Positions 22,552-32,191 of a DNA stretch of 64,000 bases are shown here, one piece after another. Every line of letters starts with the position of its first letter. Position 1 is the first letter of the stretch. The translations under genes were made by a program, and so were the position numbers. The stretch is from Marinobacter salicampi (GTDB taxonomy: Bacteria; Pseudomonadota; Gammaproteobacteria; Pseudomonadales; Oleiphilaceae): assembly GCF_011074795.1 (NCBI RefSeq), contig NZ_JAAMPF010000022.1, positions 1 through 64,000 on the forward strand, written 5' to 3'. The notes under the pieces were generated by a model. It had not been told where the DNA came from and ran no database searches. It saw only the letters and a program-made list of their open reading frames with translations.

Positions 22552-23159
22552 CGGTCCAGCAGGTCAATCTTTACAACGATGAGTTACGTCCCCGTCGCAC
22601 CCCGCTACAGGCCACCACCCTCGCTGTGACACTCAGCGTCGTTATTGTGGCGTTGCTGCTGAGCGGAGTTTTCGTCCGAATGCAGCACAGCGAAAGTGAG
22701 GCCAGGCTGCGAGCGTTAAAAACCGAAACCTCGGCGATCGAAACCAGCGTTGCGCAACTGACAGCAAAGGTTCAGAGCCAGCGGATCGATCCCCGCAATA
22801 CCGAAGCCATCGAGAAGGTCACCGCCGAAATTGGCCAGCGCCAGCGTCTGCTTGCGGAAGTCTCGCGCCTTGTAGGTGACGAGCGCAGCGGCTTTTCTCC
22901 CTACATGAAAGCCATGGCCCGACAGGTTCCTGCGAACCTCTGGCTCACCGGTTTTGTGGTGGACCTGGCAAGGAGCGAGATCCAGCTCTCCGGGCGTGCC
23001 CGGTCCGGAGATCATGTGCCGCTCTATCTGGAACATCTGGGCCAGGAGCCTATCTTCACCGGTCGTCGTTTTGAACAGTTGAACCTGCAGCGGGAAGAGT
23101 CCGGGCGATGGATCGATTTCCACATTGCCTCAGACAGACGGTCCGGAGCGGGTTCATGA
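22548..23159 (+). CDS. mshI2: MSHA biogenesis protein MshI2 (PilN-like)
   Basis: 203 residues: short cytoplasmic N-terminus with a QVNLYNDELRPRR motif, one membrane helix (about residues 25-45), then a coiled coil (about 50-105) and a small periplasmic domain. The QVNLY motif is how PilN-type proteins bind their PilM-type partner. ATG 22548 overlaps the mshI stop (ATGA), and the product follows MshI as PilN follows PilM. Confidence 0.82.
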   Translation: MTVQQVNLYNDELRPRRTPLQATTLAVTLSVVIVALLLSGVFVRMQHSESEARLRALKTETSAIETSVAQLTAKVQSQRIDPRNTEAIEKVTAEIGQRQRLLAEVSRLVGDERSGFSPYMKAMARQVPANLWLTGFVVDLARSEIQLSGRARSGDHVPLYLEHLGQEPIFTGRRFEQLNLQREESGRWIDFHIASDRRSGAGS

Positions 23160-23824
23160 GCGGTTTGAAGCAGTCCCTGGGCCAGGGCGCCCAGTGGTAT
23201 AACGATCGGCCCTACCGTGAACGGATCCTGTTGCTTGTTACCACAGTCGTCGTGGTGCTTCTGGTGGGCTGGGAGCTGGCGGTTTCGCCGGTGCTGGCCC
23301 AGAACGAGCGCCTGGCAGGCCAGATACTCCAGGTTGAGCAGCAGCAACAGGACTGGCTGACCCAGCAGCAGGCACTTGAGCAGGCTGTGCAACAGGACCC
23401 CAACGAAGCGCTGATCGCGCAGCTCCGACAAAGGCAGGAGCGTCTTGAAGCCCTTGATGACCAACTTGCACAGGCCACCGATGGGCTGGTAGAGCCAGAG
23501 GCCATGGTCGGTCTGCTGCGCAACATGCTGGTCATGAAGAAGGGTCTGGACCTGGTCAGCATGACGCTGCTTGACCCTATCCCTGTCTATAGCGATGCCG
23601 ATGCCAAAACCCACGGAGAGCTGCCTCTGCTCTATGCCCATGACGTGGAGTTTACCGTGGCCGGACGTTATCTGGATCTGATGGGGTATCTGACACGCCT
23701 GGAAGGCCTCGACCAGCGGTTGGGCTGGGGCAGGCTGGAGTACCAGGTAGACGAATTTCCAAAGGCCGAGGCCCGGGTGCGGGTACGCACCCTCAGTCTC
23801 AGCCAGGCCGGATTGGGAGTGTAA
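23156..23824 (+). CDS. mshJ: MSHA biogenesis protein MshJ (PilO-like)
   Basis: 222 residues: one membrane helix (about 23-43), a glutamine-rich coiled coil (about 50-115) and a C-terminal periplasmic domain with a VEFTVAGRYLDLMGYLTRLE segment typical of PilO-type proteins. It probably pairs with the PilN-like protein in the inner-membrane alignment complex. ATG 23156 overlaps the previous stop by 4 nt. Confidence 0.82.
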   Translation: MSGLKQSLGQGAQWYNDRPYRERILLLVTTVVVVLLVGWELAVSPVLAQNERLAGQILQVEQQQQDWLTQQQALEQAVQQDPNEALIAQLRQRQERLEALDDQLAQATDGLVEPEAMVGLLRNMLVMKKGLDLVSMTLLDPIPVYSDADAKTHGELPLLYAHDVEFTVAGRYLDLMGYLTRLEGLDQRLGWGRLEYQVDEFPKAEARVRVRTLSLSQAGLGV

Positions 23825-23828
23825 CTTG

Positions 23829-24158
23829 ATGACCATGACACAAATGACAGGTTTTGCTCTGCTGGCCCTGGCTTTGGCGACGCCCACCATCGCCCTTGAG
23901 GACCCGACACGACCACCGGATTTCAGCCCCGGCGTGGCGGTGGCAGCAGTACCGGCGCGGACCCACTCCCTGGATTCGATCATGATCGGTCCGGAACGCC
24001 GTGTGGCCGTGGTAGACGGCATCGCGAGAACCGAGGGTGAGCGATTTGACGGGCTAACACTGCTGAAAATCCATCCCGGCCGGGTGGAACTATCCGACCG
24101 CGACCAGACCCGAACTCTCCACTGGAAGACGCCGCCCCAGGTGCGGGTGTTGCGATGA
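23829..24158 (+). CDS. mshK: MSHA biogenesis protein MshK (PilP-like)
   Basis: 109 residues with a signal peptide (about 1-22, ending ATPTIA) and the DPTRPP motif just after it. It is a small periplasmic protein that probably connects the inner-membrane complex to the MshL secretin, as PilP does for PilQ. The TTG at 23826 is directly before ATG 23829; ATG is preferred. Its stop overlaps the mshL start. Confidence 0.8.
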   Translation: MTMTQMTGFALLALALATPTIALEDPTRPPDFSPGVAVAAVPARTHSLDSIMIGPERRVAVVDGIARTEGERFDGLTLLKIHPGRVELSDRDQTRTLHWKTPPQVRVLR

Positions 24159-25900
24159 CCGGCTTTAAAGGGCTTGATATGACAAGGTGCAAGATTGCGG
24201 TCTGTCTGGCGGTGTTGATGACCGTATCAGCCTGCAGCAACAATCCGCTTCTGCGGACAGGGCAGGCCACGTCAACAGACTCCGCCCGGGCAATTGACGA
24301 TGCCCTGGCAGAGGCTGCCGGTGAGAAGCCGGCAGGCGCCACGGGTTCGTCGGCCCCTGCGCCCGCCCTGGTGACCGACGCACTGCTTCCCTCCCTTGGT
24401 GGTGATCATGCTGACAGCGAGCGGTTTGATATCGACGCCCGGGATCTGCCGGCGGCGACCTTCTTTGCGGCCCTGGTGGAAGGCAGCAACTATAACGTGG
24501 CCGTCCATCCCAAGGTGAGCGAAACCATCAGCTTCAACCTGAACAATGTGACCGTGCCCGAAGTCATGGCCATTGCCGGCGATCTCTACGACCTCGATAT
24601 CCAGCGTAAAGGCCAGCTTTACAGGGTCCTGCCCGGTGGCATACAGACCCGCATCTTTCCTATTGACTACCTGCATTTCAAACGTCAGGGCGGCTCCGAG
24701 ACCCGGGTGAGTTCCGGTCAGGTCTCGAGTGCACGCAGTGGCAATAATGACAATGGGCGCAACGCCGGACTCAATGACAGCGCCAATGACACCGGTGGCA
24801 GTAATGCCTCGAGCCTGGTGGGCACCCGTATTTCCACGACCACCGAGTCGGACTTCTGGGCCAGCCTTGATGAGGCCGTCCGCATGATCGTGAGTAGGGG
24901 TGACGGCAGTCAGGTTATTACCAATGCCGGCGCCGGCCTGGTGATGGTGCGCGCCTCGGCTGCTGATCTTCAACAGGTCGAGCGTTATCTCTCCCAGACA
25001 CAGCTGATCATGCAGCGCCAGGTGGTTCTGGAAGCCAAAATCCTCGAGATCAGCCTCAGTCAGGGTTATCAGCAGGGCATCAACTGGGCGGATATCCAGA
25101 GTGGCTCCAGCATCACCGACTCCGACGGCCTACCTTCCGATTTTACTGCCCAGAGCCTGGCCGGACGGGCAATTACCAGTGGTGACATCGGTGGCGTGTT
25201 CTCGGCCAGCGTCAGGGCGGGCGACTTTACCGGCCTGATCGAGCTGCTGGGCCGCCAGGGCAACGTGCAAATCCTGTCCAGCCCGCGCATTTCCACCGTG
25301 AACAATCAGAAAGCGGTGATCAAGGTCGGTACCGACGAATTTTTTGTAACCGACATCGACTTCAACGATGACGAAGGCGCCCTGGGCGCCACCAGCCGCA
25401 CCAGTACATCGGTGGAGCTTACTCCGTTTTTCTCCGGCATCTCCCTGGACGTGACGCCGCAGATCTCCGAAGACGGCGTCATTACCCTGCACGTGCATCC
25501 CTCGGTGAGCGAGGTGAAAGATCAGGAGAAGGTCATAACCGTTGGCGAGCGTGACGTTACCCTGCCACTTGCGCTCAGCACCGTGCGGGAGACGGACAGC
25601 GTGATCCGGGCCCAGAGTGGCCAGATCGTAGTGATTGGCGGGCTCATCCAGGACAAGAGCGAAGACCGCAATGCGGCGGTGCCCTTCTTCAGCGAAATCC
25701 CGGTGCTTGGCGAGCTGTTCCGGCAGCGCCGGTTTGAAAGCCAGAAAAGCGAGCTGGTGATTCTGCTGCGGCCAGTGGTGGCGGGTCTCGAGGATTATCT
25801 TGATGATGTCAGCGCCAGTCGTGAACGAATGACTGTGCTGCGGGAGTTGCTGGAGTCGGCGGAGACGGTAACACCGGAACCCGCCCGGTCGGCGCGCTAG
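24155..25900 (+). CDS. mshL: MSHA secretin MshL (lipoprotein)
   Basis: 581 residues. The N-terminus is a lipoprotein signal with lipobox VSAC (Cys27). A secretin N-domain is followed by the C-terminal secretin domain, with the QVVLEAKILEISL strand, the SSPRISTVNNQKAVIKVG motif and the VVIGGLI segment. It forms the outer-membrane gated ring through which the MSHA pilus leaves the cell. An asparagine/serine-rich linker lies around residues 195-225. A second possible start is ATG at codon 9 (24179). Confidence 0.9.
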   Translation: MTGFKGLDMTRCKIAVCLAVLMTVSACSNNPLLRTGQATSTDSARAIDDALAEAAGEKPAGATGSSAPAPALVTDALLPSLGGDHADSERFDIDARDLPAATFFAALVEGSNYNVAVHPKVSETISFNLNNVTVPEVMAIAGDLYDLDIQRKGQLYRVLPGGIQTRIFPIDYLHFKRQGGSETRVSSGQVSSARSGNNDNGRNAGLNDSANDTGGSNASSLVGTRISTTTESDFWASLDEAVRMIVSRGDGSQVITNAGAGLVMVRASAADLQQVERYLSQTQLIMQRQVVLEAKILEISLSQGYQQGINWADIQSGSSITDSDGLPSDFTAQSLAGRAITSGDIGGVFSASVRAGDFTGLIELLGRQGNVQILSSPRISTVNNQKAVIKVGTDEFFVTDIDFNDDEGALGATSRTSTSVELTPFFSGISLDVTPQISEDGVITLHVHPSVSEVKDQEKVITVGERDVTLPLALSTVRETDSVIRAQSGQIVVIGGLIQDKSEDRNAAVPFFSEIPVLGELFRQRRFESQKSELVILLRPVVAGLEDYLDDVSASRERMTVLRELLESAETVTPEPARSAR

Positions 25901-25906
25901 TCGGGG

Positions 25907-26752
25907 ATGACTATGTACGAAGCCCACTTTGGCCTGCAGGAAGTACCCTTTGCGCTGACACCCAATACGCGCTATTTCCTCAATGCCAGAAGTCACAGTG
26001 ACGCCCTCGAGCTATTGCTCGTGGCCTTGCGTGAGCGTGAGGGTTTCATCAAGATCACTGGTGAGGTGGGCACCGGCAAGACGCTGTTGTGCCGGATGCT
26101 GCTCAACGCCCTCGCTGAGCAGGCCACCATGGCCTATATTCCCAATCCCAGCCTGAGTCCGGATAATCTCTACGAAGCAGTAGCGGATGAGCTCGGGGTG
26201 ACCGTACCCGACCAGGACAATACCCACCGCATCCTCAAGGCACTCACTCACCGTTTGATTGAACTGGCCGGGGAAGGGCGCCAGGTGGTCCTGGTGATTG
26301 ACGAAGCCCAGGCCATGCCTGAGGAAACCATCGAAGCCCTGCGCCTGCTGACCAATCTTGAAACTGAAAGCACCCGTTTGCTACAGGTCGTGTTGTTCGG
26401 CCAGCCGGAGCTGGATGTGCTGCTTGCCAAGCCCAGTTTGCGGCAGCTCAAACAGCGCATCACCTTTCAGTACCAACTGACAGCTCTGGACAGGACCTCC
26501 GTTGCCCAGTATCTACGCCACCGCCTGTCTCAGGCTGGCTATAATGGCGTCGACCTGTTCGCCCCGGCTGCCCTGCGGTTAATTGCCCGTACATCCGGCG
26601 GCATTCCCAGGCTGCTCAATATTCTTGCCCACAAATCACTGCTTGCTGCCTGGGGGCGTGGCGACCATCAAGTGGGGCGCTGGCACGTGCTGCAGGCGGT
26701 GAAGGATACCGAAAGCGCACTGAGCCCCGGTCTGTTCGGGAGGTGGTTGTGA
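25907..26752 (+). CDS. mshM: MSHA biogenesis protein MshM (ExeA-type ATPase)
   Basis: 281 residues of AAA ATPase: Walker A GEVGTGKT (52-59), Walker B VVLVIDEAQ (about 127-135), and a C-terminal helical lid with the SGGIPRLLNILA motif. ExeA/GspA-type proteins help assemble or place the secretin; MshM is the pilus-locus member. It lies between the secretin gene and mshN. The mshN start overlaps its stop. Confidence 0.88.
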   Translation: MTMYEAHFGLQEVPFALTPNTRYFLNARSHSDALELLLVALREREGFIKITGEVGTGKTLLCRMLLNALAEQATMAYIPNPSLSPDNLYEAVADELGVTVPDQDNTHRILKALTHRLIELAGEGRQVVLVIDEAQAMPEETIEALRLLTNLETESTRLLQVVLFGQPELDVLLAKPSLRQLKQRITFQYQLTALDRTSVAQYLRHRLSQAGYNGVDLFAPAALRLIARTSGGIPRLLNILAHKSLLAAWGRGDHQVGRWHVLQAVKDTESALSPGLFGRWL

Positions 26753-27918
26753 GCCTGCTGAATGACGCGCTCCGAGGTGTCGAGAGCCGGGACGATCGAT
26801 CCAGGCTGCCGGCTGCTTACCCCGGGGGCCAGGCTGGAGTAGCCCAGGCACCCAAGCCCCGTCTGCCACTGATAGCCGCTCTGGTCGTATCAGCGCTTGC
26901 GCTGATTGTGGCTGCTGTGGCGTTCTGGCCTGTCGAAGGCCAATCCGGCGTTGCACTCTCAAGTACCGAACAACGCCCCCTGCTACTGGCAGAGCCCGTC
27001 CCGCAGGTGAGGACAGCTGAACCTGAGCCTGAACCAGCGCTGGAAGCCGAAGCACCTGTTGAGGCGGGCGTTACCATCGCCCAGGCGCCAGAGACTGCGC
27101 GGCCCATGGAGAGGCAAAGCCTAACGGCCAGGCTCCAAAGCACTCAGTCTGTAGAGCCTGAGCCTGAACCCGAGCCAGGTTCTTCTGGCGCCGTCGCATC
27201 GGCTGTGGAAGCGAGTGCTGAAACCAGGGCAGCCTCAGATAATAAAGCAGAAGAGCGCACGCACGCTAAACCTGCCGTAACGGTGAACGAAGCCGTGGCG
27301 GAAGTAGACGAGGCCGCCTTGGCCCAGCCCGTTAAACACCAGCAGGAAACGCCGGAAGTTCTGGACCGCCGGACCGAAAGGCAGATACGAGAGCTGCTGG
27401 CCAGTGCCCGGCTGGATGAGGCTGAAACCTTGATGGCGCAACGACTCGCTACTCAAGCGGCGCCCCAGAGCAGGGCTCGGCTGGCCCGGCATCTCATTGT
27501 TCAGGGGCAGCCCCGGCGCGCCCTTACCTGGCTCGAAGCCGATCAGGTCCATTCCGTATCAGAACTGCGCCTACTAAGGGCCCGGGCTCTGCTGGCCAGT
27601 GGCGAGGTTGAGCAGGCGCTGGCGACTCTGGAGGCCGATATTCCGCCGCTGCAGCAGAGCACCGACTACACCGTGACCCTTGCCACCCTGTTGCAGCAGC
27701 AGGGACGACATAACGCCGCGGTCAGCCATTGGGCCAGGCTCATTGCGTTCGATGATAGCAATGGCCCCTGGTGGGCGGGTCTTGCCATCGCCCTGGAAGC
27801 TGACAAGCAACAGGCGGGCGCCCTCAGGGCCTACCAGCAGGCGGTACTGATGCCGGGCCTGTCCACGGCGCTGGCTGACTACTGTCGTCAGCGTCTTGCC
27901 GCGCTGAGGGCAGGATGA
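26749..27918 (+). CDS. mshN: MSHA biogenesis protein MshN (TPR)
   Basis: 389 residues: short cytoplasmic start SLLNDALRGVE, membrane helix (about 42-64), a Glu/Pro-rich spacer with EPEPE runs (about 85-150), and C-terminal TPR-like repeats (about 215-385). It is probably an inner-membrane scaffold with its repeats in the periplasm. GTG 26749 overlaps the mshM stop (GTGA); the GTG two codons earlier is an alternative. Confidence 0.82.
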   Translation: MSLLNDALRGVESRDDRSRLPAAYPGGQAGVAQAPKPRLPLIAALVVSALALIVAAVAFWPVEGQSGVALSSTEQRPLLLAEPVPQVRTAEPEPEPALEAEAPVEAGVTIAQAPETARPMERQSLTARLQSTQSVEPEPEPEPGSSGAVASAVEASAETRAASDNKAEERTHAKPAVTVNEAVAEVDEAALAQPVKHQQETPEVLDRRTERQIRELLASARLDEAETLMAQRLATQAAPQSRARLARHLIVQGQPRRALTWLEADQVHSVSELRLLRARALLASGEVEQALATLEADIPPLQQSTDYTVTLATLLQQQGRHNAAVSHWARLIAFDDSNGPWWAGLAIALEADKQQAGALRAYQQAVLMPGLSTALADYCRQRLAALRAG

Positions 27919-27957
27919 TGATTCACGAATTCACTACTACCGATGGCGAGCGTTTCG

Positions 27958-29733
27958 ATGTCTGACGTAAAGACCACGGCCGAGCCGAAAAAGAAAATCC
28001 GCATCGGGGACCTGCTGGTCCAGAACGAGGTTATTAGCGAGCAGCAGCTGATGACGGCCCTGAAAGAGCAGAAGAGCACCGGCCGCAAGCTGGGCCGGAC
28101 GCTCATTGATCTGGGCTATGTGGAAGAAGACAACCTGCTGAACTTCCTGTCCCGTCAGCTGGATATTCCGTTTGTCCAGTTACGCCACTTCCAGTTCAAC
28201 AACGACCTGGTGCGGCGGCTTCCGGAAGCCCTGGCCCGGCGTTTTCGCAGTATCGTGCTTGCTGAGCAAAGTGGTGAGTTGCTGGTGGGCATGGCCGACC
28301 CCATGGACATCTTCGCCTACGATGAGCTGGTGCGTGTGCTCAAGCAGCCGGTCAAGCAGGCAGTGGTGCGGGAAAGCGAGCTGCTGACCACCCTTGACCT
28401 GGTCTACCGGCGCACCGATGAAATTGCCTCCCTGGCGGAAGAACTGGAAGACGAGCTGGGGGACGATGCCTTTGACCTGGCGGATCTTTCTGCGGAATCC
28501 GAGAGCGCCGAGGCGCCCGTGGTGAAACTGCTTCAGACGCTGTTCGAGGACGCTGTCCAGGCCCGCAGTTCGGATATTCACATCGAGCCTGACGAAAGCG
28601 TGGTGCGTATCCGCCAGCGGGTTGACGGTGTTCTCCAGGAACAGGTGATGAAGGAAAAGCGGGTCAACTCCGCCCTGGTCCTGCGCCTGAAGTTGATGGC
28701 GGGCTTGAACATATCTGAGAAGCGGCTGCCCCAGGACGGCCGTTTCAACATCCGGGTCAAGGGCCGCAGTATCGATGTGCGGGTCTCTACCATGCCCGTC
28801 CAGTATGGCGAGTCGGTGGTCATGCGCCTGCTCGACCAGTCCGAAGGCACCCTCGATCTTTCCGGCACCGGCATGCCGCCGGCCCTGCTGGAACGCTTCC
28901 GACAGCTGATCCACAAACCCCACGGCATGATACTGGTCACCGGCCCTACGGGTAGCGGCAAGACAACCACTCTTTACGGTGCACTGACCGAACTGAACCG
29001 GCCCGAAGTCAAGATCATCACCGCCGAGGACCCGGTGGAGTACCGGCTGCCCCGTATTACCCAGGTGCAGGTCAATCCGAAGATCGGGCTTGAGTTTGCC
29101 ACCGTCCTGCGCGCTGGCCTGCGCCAGGACCCGGACGTGATGCTGGTGGGCGAGATGCGCGACCGTGAAACCGTTGAGATCGGTTTGCGGGCGGCCATGA
29201 CCGGTCACCTGGTACTTTCAACGCTCCATACCAACGATGCCATAAGCAGTGCCATGCGCCTGATTGACATGGGCGCCCAGCCTTTCCTGGTGGCCAGCTC
29301 GTTGCTTGGTGTGGTTGCCCAGCGCCTCATTCGCCGGATTTGTGTCAACTGCAAGGTGGCTTACGAACCCACGGAACAGGAAAAAATCTGGCTCGACACC
29401 TTCCACCGGGATCCATTGGATATCGCAACCGGTTTCGTGAAGGGCAAGGGCTGCTATCAGTGCAGTAACACCGGCTACAAGGGCCGAATCGGGGTCTACG
29501 AGATGCTGGTGCTGGACGAGCCCATGCTCGACGCCCTGCGCCGGCAGGATGTGGCTGGCTTCAGCAAGGCCGCCCGTACAAGCGAGCTTTACCGGCCGCT
29601 GGGGCAAGGGGCCATGGATTATGCCATTGAAGGGGTGACCACCCTGCAGGAGGTGGCCCGGGTAACCACCATGTCGGAAAGCGACTTTGCGGCCGAAGTA
29701 TCTGTGCCCACCATTGAGGAGTTGGCCGAATGA
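27958..29733 (+). CDS. mshE: MSHA extension ATPase MshE with MshEN cyclic-di-GMP domain
   Basis: 591 residues. Residues about 15-67 hold two 24-residue MshEN motifs (starting RIGDLL and KLGRTL, each ending in Q) separated by exactly five residues, the layout that binds cyclic-di-GMP in Vibrio cholerae MshE. The ATPase domain has Walker A GPTGSGKTTT (about 330), the Asp-box/Walker B region MLVGEMRDRET and the His box LSTLHTNDA. A C-terminal CVNC...CYQC zinc pair is present. It powers pilus extension. In motif I the usual glycine at position 10 is Glu. ATG 27943 is an alternative start without SD. Confidence 0.92.
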   Translation: MSDVKTTAEPKKKIRIGDLLVQNEVISEQQLMTALKEQKSTGRKLGRTLIDLGYVEEDNLLNFLSRQLDIPFVQLRHFQFNNDLVRRLPEALARRFRSIVLAEQSGELLVGMADPMDIFAYDELVRVLKQPVKQAVVRESELLTTLDLVYRRTDEIASLAEELEDELGDDAFDLADLSAESESAEAPVVKLLQTLFEDAVQARSSDIHIEPDESVVRIRQRVDGVLQEQVMKEKRVNSALVLRLKLMAGLNISEKRLPQDGRFNIRVKGRSIDVRVSTMPVQYGESVVMRLLDQSEGTLDLSGTGMPPALLERFRQLIHKPHGMILVTGPTGSGKTTTLYGALTELNRPEVKIITAEDPVEYRLPRITQVQVNPKIGLEFATVLRAGLRQDPDVMLVGEMRDRETVEIGLRAAMTGHLVLSTLHTNDAISSAMRLIDMGAQPFLVASSLLGVVAQRLIRRICVNCKVAYEPTEQEKIWLDTFHRDPLDIATGFVKGKGCYQCSNTGYKGRIGVYEMLVLDEPMLDALRRQDVAGFSKAARTSELYRPLGQGAMDYAIEGVTTLQEVARVTTMSESDFAAEVSVPTIEELAE

Positions 29734-29764
29734 TACGGCTCGTGTTCAGGACGGTGGGCTAACC

Positions 29765-30994
29765 ATGGAATTCACCTATCGCGGCAAGGACAATCGGGGC
29801 GGGCCCCAGCAGGGCGCTATCCAGGCTGCTAATGTGGATGCGGCGGCCACCGAACTGATGCGTCGGGGCATTACCCCGCTGCAGATCCATGAAAAACCGG
29901 TATCCGCCGGTGCCAGCTTCAACCTGGCCAATCTGCCGATTTTCAGACGGCGCATTACACTGGACGAACTGCTGGTGTTCTGTCGCCAGATGCATGCGCT
30001 CACCCGGGCCGGCATTCCGCTGATACGAACCATGCGGGGCCTGGCCGACACGTCCCGTTCTCCGGTGATGGCTGAGGTGCTTGACGATATTACCGACCGG
30101 CTGGAAGGCGGCGTCACCATGGCCACCGCCATGCAGGCCCACCCCAAGGTTTTCTCCGAACTGTTCGTGGCCATGATCCATGTAGGGGAGAACACTGGCC
30201 AGCTGGATGATGCCTTCAAGCGCCTGGGTGAAATCCTGGAACTGGAACGGGACACCAAGCGCCGTATGAAACAGGCCCTGCGCTATCCTACCTTTGTGGT
30301 GGTGGCTCTGCTGGCGGCCTTGATGGTGGTGAACTTCCTGGTTATCCCCAAGTTTGCCTCGGTCTTTGCCAAGCTCGGGGCGGACCTGCCGTTTCTGACC
30401 CAGGTACTGGTTGGCACCTCGAACTTCCTGATCAATTTCTGGTTCATTGTCGTGTTCGTTATGGTTGCCTGCGCCCTGCTGCTGCGGCAGTGGAAGGCCA
30501 CTGAATCCGGCCGCCTGACCTGGGACAGGTACAAACTCAGGATGCCGCTTATCGGCCCATTGCTGGAGCTGATCATGCTCAGCCGCTTCGCCCGGAACTT
30601 CGCCAGCATGCTGTCAGCCGGCATGCCCGTCACCAATGCCCTGACCGTAGTTGCGGATGCTACCGACAACGCCTGGATGGCGAGCCACATGCGGGAGATG
30701 CGTCAGGGTATCGAGCGGGGCGAGAGCCTCTTGCGAACGGCCCGTGCCAGCAGCCTGTTCACGCCGCTGATCCTGCAGATGATCGCCGTCGGGGAGGAGA
30801 CCGGCTCCGTGGACGAGATGCTGATCAACGTGGCGGATTTTTATGATGAGGACGTGGATTACGGCCTCAAGCGACTGGCGGAGTCGATCGAGCCCATTCT
30901 GATTGTGGCCATGGGCGTCCTGGTGCTGATTCTTGCGCTGGGTGTGTTCCTGCCCATATGGGACCTGGGCGCGGCAGCCATGGGTCGAGGCTGA
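29765..30994 (+). CDS. mshG: MSHA platform protein MshG (PilC/GspF family)
   Basis: 409 residues with two T2SSF domains and three membrane helices (about 180-200, 225-245 and 385-405). The family motifs FCRQMHALTRAGIPL and RFARNFASMLSAGMPV are present. This inner-membrane platform is turned by the MshE ATPase to insert pilins. ATG 29765 is chosen for the MEFTYRGKD family start; the frame opens earlier inside mshE. Confidence 0.92.
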   Translation: MEFTYRGKDNRGGPQQGAIQAANVDAAATELMRRGITPLQIHEKPVSAGASFNLANLPIFRRRITLDELLVFCRQMHALTRAGIPLIRTMRGLADTSRSPVMAEVLDDITDRLEGGVTMATAMQAHPKVFSELFVAMIHVGENTGQLDDAFKRLGEILELERDTKRRMKQALRYPTFVVVALLAALMVVNFLVIPKFASVFAKLGADLPFLTQVLVGTSNFLINFWFIVVFVMVACALLLRQWKATESGRLTWDRYKLRMPLIGPLLELIMLSRFARNFASMLSAGMPVTNALTVVADATDNAWMASHMREMRQGIERGESLLRTARASSLFTPLILQMIAVGEETGSVDEMLINVADFYDEDVDYGLKRLAESIEPILIVAMGVLVLILALGVFLPIWDLGAAAMGRG

Positions 30995-31648
30995 ATGGGG
31001 GCCTCTTCGCTGCCTGTGGGTGGCCATGGGGCTGAGGTTTCCCGGAGCTTCCGGTTCTGGTTCGTCGCCTGCCTGGTGGCAGGACTGGTGTGGTTTCTGC
31101 TGTCGTCACTGGAGCGGGAAATCGACCGGGCCAATGAGCTGTCGGCCAATATGATCCTCAGCCAGCTGGGTTCCGCGCTGGTGGTCAAGGGGGCCGAGGT
31201 CAGGCTGGATCGTTCCGCGCAACTGAAGGACTACGAGGGCATCAACCCCTTCGAACTGCTTGACCACCGATGGTCGGTTTATAAGGGCTCTTGTAAAGGA
31301 ATCAGGCCAGAGCCAGGTGACTGGTGTTTTCAATCTCCGGCTAAGGGAATGGTTAGTTCAGAACAGGTCAGCGAAAGTGCTATGGAAAAAAGCTCAGCCC
31401 AGGGCTGGCTAATTTTTACGCCGAGGCAGCCGATAACCCTTAAAGGACGGCAAGCCCGTCCGGGTGAATCCCTGGCCTGGCAGGTAACAACAGAATTCGT
31501 GGACCGGAACGGCAACGGCCTCCGGGACCACAGCGAACCACTCACAGGTCTCACGCTGGGCCCTGTTGAGCTGAATGGAGAGGCGGCGGCCCAGGTGCCA
31601 GCAGTGCCGCAAATAACAGGGAAAACGAATGAACCCGGACGAGGTTAG
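30995..31648 (+). CDS. mshF: MSHA biogenesis protein MshF (putative)
   Basis: 217 residues, one membrane helix near the N-terminus (about 20-38), then a periplasmic region with a short coiled coil. No catalytic motif is visible. The name rests mainly on position between mshG and mshB, where MshF lies in Vibrio and Shewanella; similarity is weak in this family. The ATG is directly after the mshG stop. Confidence 0.7.
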   Translation: MGASSLPVGGHGAEVSRSFRFWFVACLVAGLVWFLLSSLEREIDRANELSANMILSQLGSALVVKGAEVRLDRSAQLKDYEGINPFELLDHRWSVYKGSCKGIRPEPGDWCFQSPAKGMVSSEQVSESAMEKSSAQGWLIFTPRQPITLKGRQARPGESLAWQVTTEFVDRNGNGLRDHSEPLTGLTLGPVELNGEAAAQVPAVPQITGKTNEPGRG

Positions 31649-31651
31649 TAA

Positions 31652-32185
31652 ATGATGCAGTACAACCAGAAAAACAAACACAGGGGTTTCACCCTGATCG
31701 AGCTGGTGGTGGTGATCGCCATCCTCGGCATACTCGCCGCCTTCGCATTGCCACGCTTCGCGCAGCTTTCGGAACAGGCCCACCAGTCCACCATCAGGGC
31801 GACTGCGGGTGCGTTGAGTGCCGGTGTGGCCCTGGCCAAGACCCAATGGGTGTCTAACGGGCTTACTGCGGCTGCGGACAATGTGCAGGGATTCGGCAAC
31901 GATCAGGTCGACGTTAGTGCTGATGGCTGGCCAACCTCCACAACCGCTGACAACAACAACGCCGATCTGAACGCAGGCCGCTGCATACAGGTTTGGCAGG
32001 GCGTGATGCAAGCCAATGCGCCCAGCGTTAATGGCACTACCCCGGACTACGTGGTTACTGTGCAGGGCGACGCCGATGGCAACGAGCCGGGCGATGACTG
32101 TGTGTTCACCTATCAGCTGGATGGCCAAGGCAGCACCATCGGTTACGACGCTGATACAGGTGAAGTAACAACCGACATCAACTGA
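31652..32185 (+). CDS. mshB: Type IV prepilin MshB
   Basis: 177 residues. A short basic leader (12 residues) is cut by prepilin peptidase between Gly and Phe (RG-FTLIELVVVIAILGILAA), with the +5 Glu present. The C-terminal part has a Cys pair region (DDCVF) typical of these pilins. It is thought to be a minor pilin, second to MshA. Its first 40 codons closely match mshA. Confidence 0.9.
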   Translation: MMQYNQKNKHRGFTLIELVVVIAILGILAAFALPRFAQLSEQAHQSTIRATAGALSAGVALAKTQWVSNGLTAAADNVQGFGNDQVDVSADGWPTSTTADNNNADLNAGRCIQVWQGVMQANAPSVNGTTPDYVVTVQGDADGNEPGDDCVFTYQLDGQGSTIGYDADTGEVTTDIN

Positions 32186-32191
32186 TCAAAA

